Assembly: GCA_037576215.1 (NCBI GenBank)
Contig: JBANDB010000007.1
Span: forward strand, 4,185,001 to 4,249,000
Direction of reading: 5' to 3'
Source of the DNA: Armillaria gallica
Taxonomy: Eukaryota; Basidiomycota; Agaricomycetes; Agaricales; Physalacriaceae
DNA: 64,000 nucleotides
Below, one piece after another: positions 63,405-64,000 of the stretch. The translations under genes and the position numbers were made by a program. The notes under the pieces are model-generated. The model was not told where the DNA came from and made no database searches. It was given only the letters and a program-made list of their open reading frames with translations. How positions within the stretch are numbered: the first letter of the stretch is position 1; every line of letters begins with the position of its first letter.

Positions 63405-63790
63405 TGGTCCGCAGAGACCACAGAGAATGATTGTACGTCTATCCGCGGTTAAATACTGAAATCGTAAAAGATTGGAAGCTTTGAGAAGTCGAGGTATGGT
63501 GGTTTGATGATGAGTACCGGCATACGGTCCGAAGATGATCAAAAGGTCAGTCGTGGGAATCTAAGTTTTATGATTAAAAAACTTCAGCTTCAACCTTCAC
63601 TGCTTTTATCCTCATTATAACGTTGAAACATCACCACCAATTCTGTGAAAGGGGTATCATGTCGTTTAGTTGACACGAAAAGAAAACAGAAAACAGATGG
63701 TTTGAGACCATTCCAGAGGATAGCTCGTCATAGTAGCCAGTCTCAGACCCCACGCCGTCTTTGTCTCTCACCTTGATGTGCAATTACGGC
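63405..63790 (+). promoter_or_regulatory. Upstream module of the second Crinkler-like gene (copy 3)
   Basis: Blocks gaccacagagaatgattgta and catacggtccgaag...tcgtgggaa match 10557-10760; blocks from 63490 to 63780 match the reverse complement of 16920-17215. It ends about 120 bp before the ATG at 63908. Confidence 0.55.
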
Positions 63791-63907
63791 GTTTGATTTT
63801 CGAAATCCCGGAAAGGTGATTTACAATCTCAGTGATGCAGAAAGGCACGACTGATTTTACAAGTACCCCCCCTGCAGATTTCTGTCCTCTCTCAGGCTCC
63901 TACCAAA

Positions 63908-64000
63908 ATGGTGACCGGCGGAATCAACTTTATGTTCGATTTAGAAGACGATCTCGCGAGATATGTACGTCCTGGTCAAGGGGGGATAATTATAGTGCCC
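63908..64000 (+). CDS. Crinkler-like gene, 5' end only (runs off the window)
   Basis: ATG at 63908 opens MVTGGINFMFDLEDDLARYV followed by RPGQGGIIIVP. This aligns with the start of the gene at 16799 (MAMPTIIFVVKLEDVSKRYL, PPGRSAIITVPP). Shared pattern LED...RY..PG...I.VP and a shared upstream module show they are paralogues. Only 31 codons are visible; whether the nuclease domain follows cannot be seen. Confidence 0.6.
   Translation, partial: MVTGGINFMFDLEDDLARYVRPGQGGIIIVP

Overview
The window is eukaryotic and fits a mushroom-forming fungus (Agaricomycetes). The genes have short GT...AG introns of about 50 nt. The mobile-gene families seen here (KDZ and Plavaka transposases, TET/JBP dioxygenase, XPG-like PIN nuclease, GCR1_C-bearing Crypton-like recombinase, chromodomain Ty3/gypsy, Crinkler-like nuclease) are the usual ones of that group. 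Almost everything recognisable is mobile DNA, stacked and nested; ordinary host genes are scarce. All family assignments rest on my reading of motifs, with no database search.

Layout. 1-6.4 kb: AT-rich graveyard (Ulp1-like protease remnant, foldback repeat, CACTA-type MITE, B-box-like motif array, hAT transposase remnant, decayed ribosomal protein eS6 gene). 6.4-17.8 kb: GC-richer DNA with diverged dispersed repeats, tRNA-headed SINE-like units, and a Crinkler-like nuclease gene diverging from an unknown host gene. 17.842-36.359 kb: one 18.5-kb KDZ DNA transposon with 493-bp terminal inverted repeats and an 8-bp target duplication, inserted in an exon of that host gene. It carries a TET/JBP dioxygenase, the KDZ transposase, a protein with two viroplasmin-like motifs and a further cargo gene. 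That cargo gene is itself split by a 6.8-kb Plavaka transposon (19.039-25.877 kb) with its own transposase and accessory gene. 36.4-39.37 kb: end of the host gene, an array of repeated exon-like modules, and a second SINE-composite repeat.

39.374-63.351 kb: a giant, nearly perfect inverted repeat, about 7.5 kb per arm around a 12-nt loop. Each arm carries a degenerate XPG/GEN1-like nuclease gene and a Crypton-like tyrosine recombinase gene pointing to the centre. The right arm alone is interrupted by a young 8,980-bp Ty3/gypsy chromovirus (51.147-60.126 kb; 546-bp LTRs, 5-bp target duplication). This element has an extra membrane-segment ORF ahead of gag, a primer site complementary to its own predicted mRNA 5' end (self-priming), and a protease active site changed from D-S-G to D-S-R. 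The last kilobase starts a second Crinkler-like gene sharing its upstream module with the first.

How it fits together: nearly all old transposon genes are broken by TGA codons, mostly where family members have arginine, and catalytic arginines have become cysteine. Both LTR differences and the target-site mismatch are also CpG transitions. This is what decay of methylated CpG would leave, and it is notable beside a TET/JBP gene carried by one of the elements. The insertion order can be read: Plavaka into KDZ, and gypsy into one arm of an already formed palindrome.
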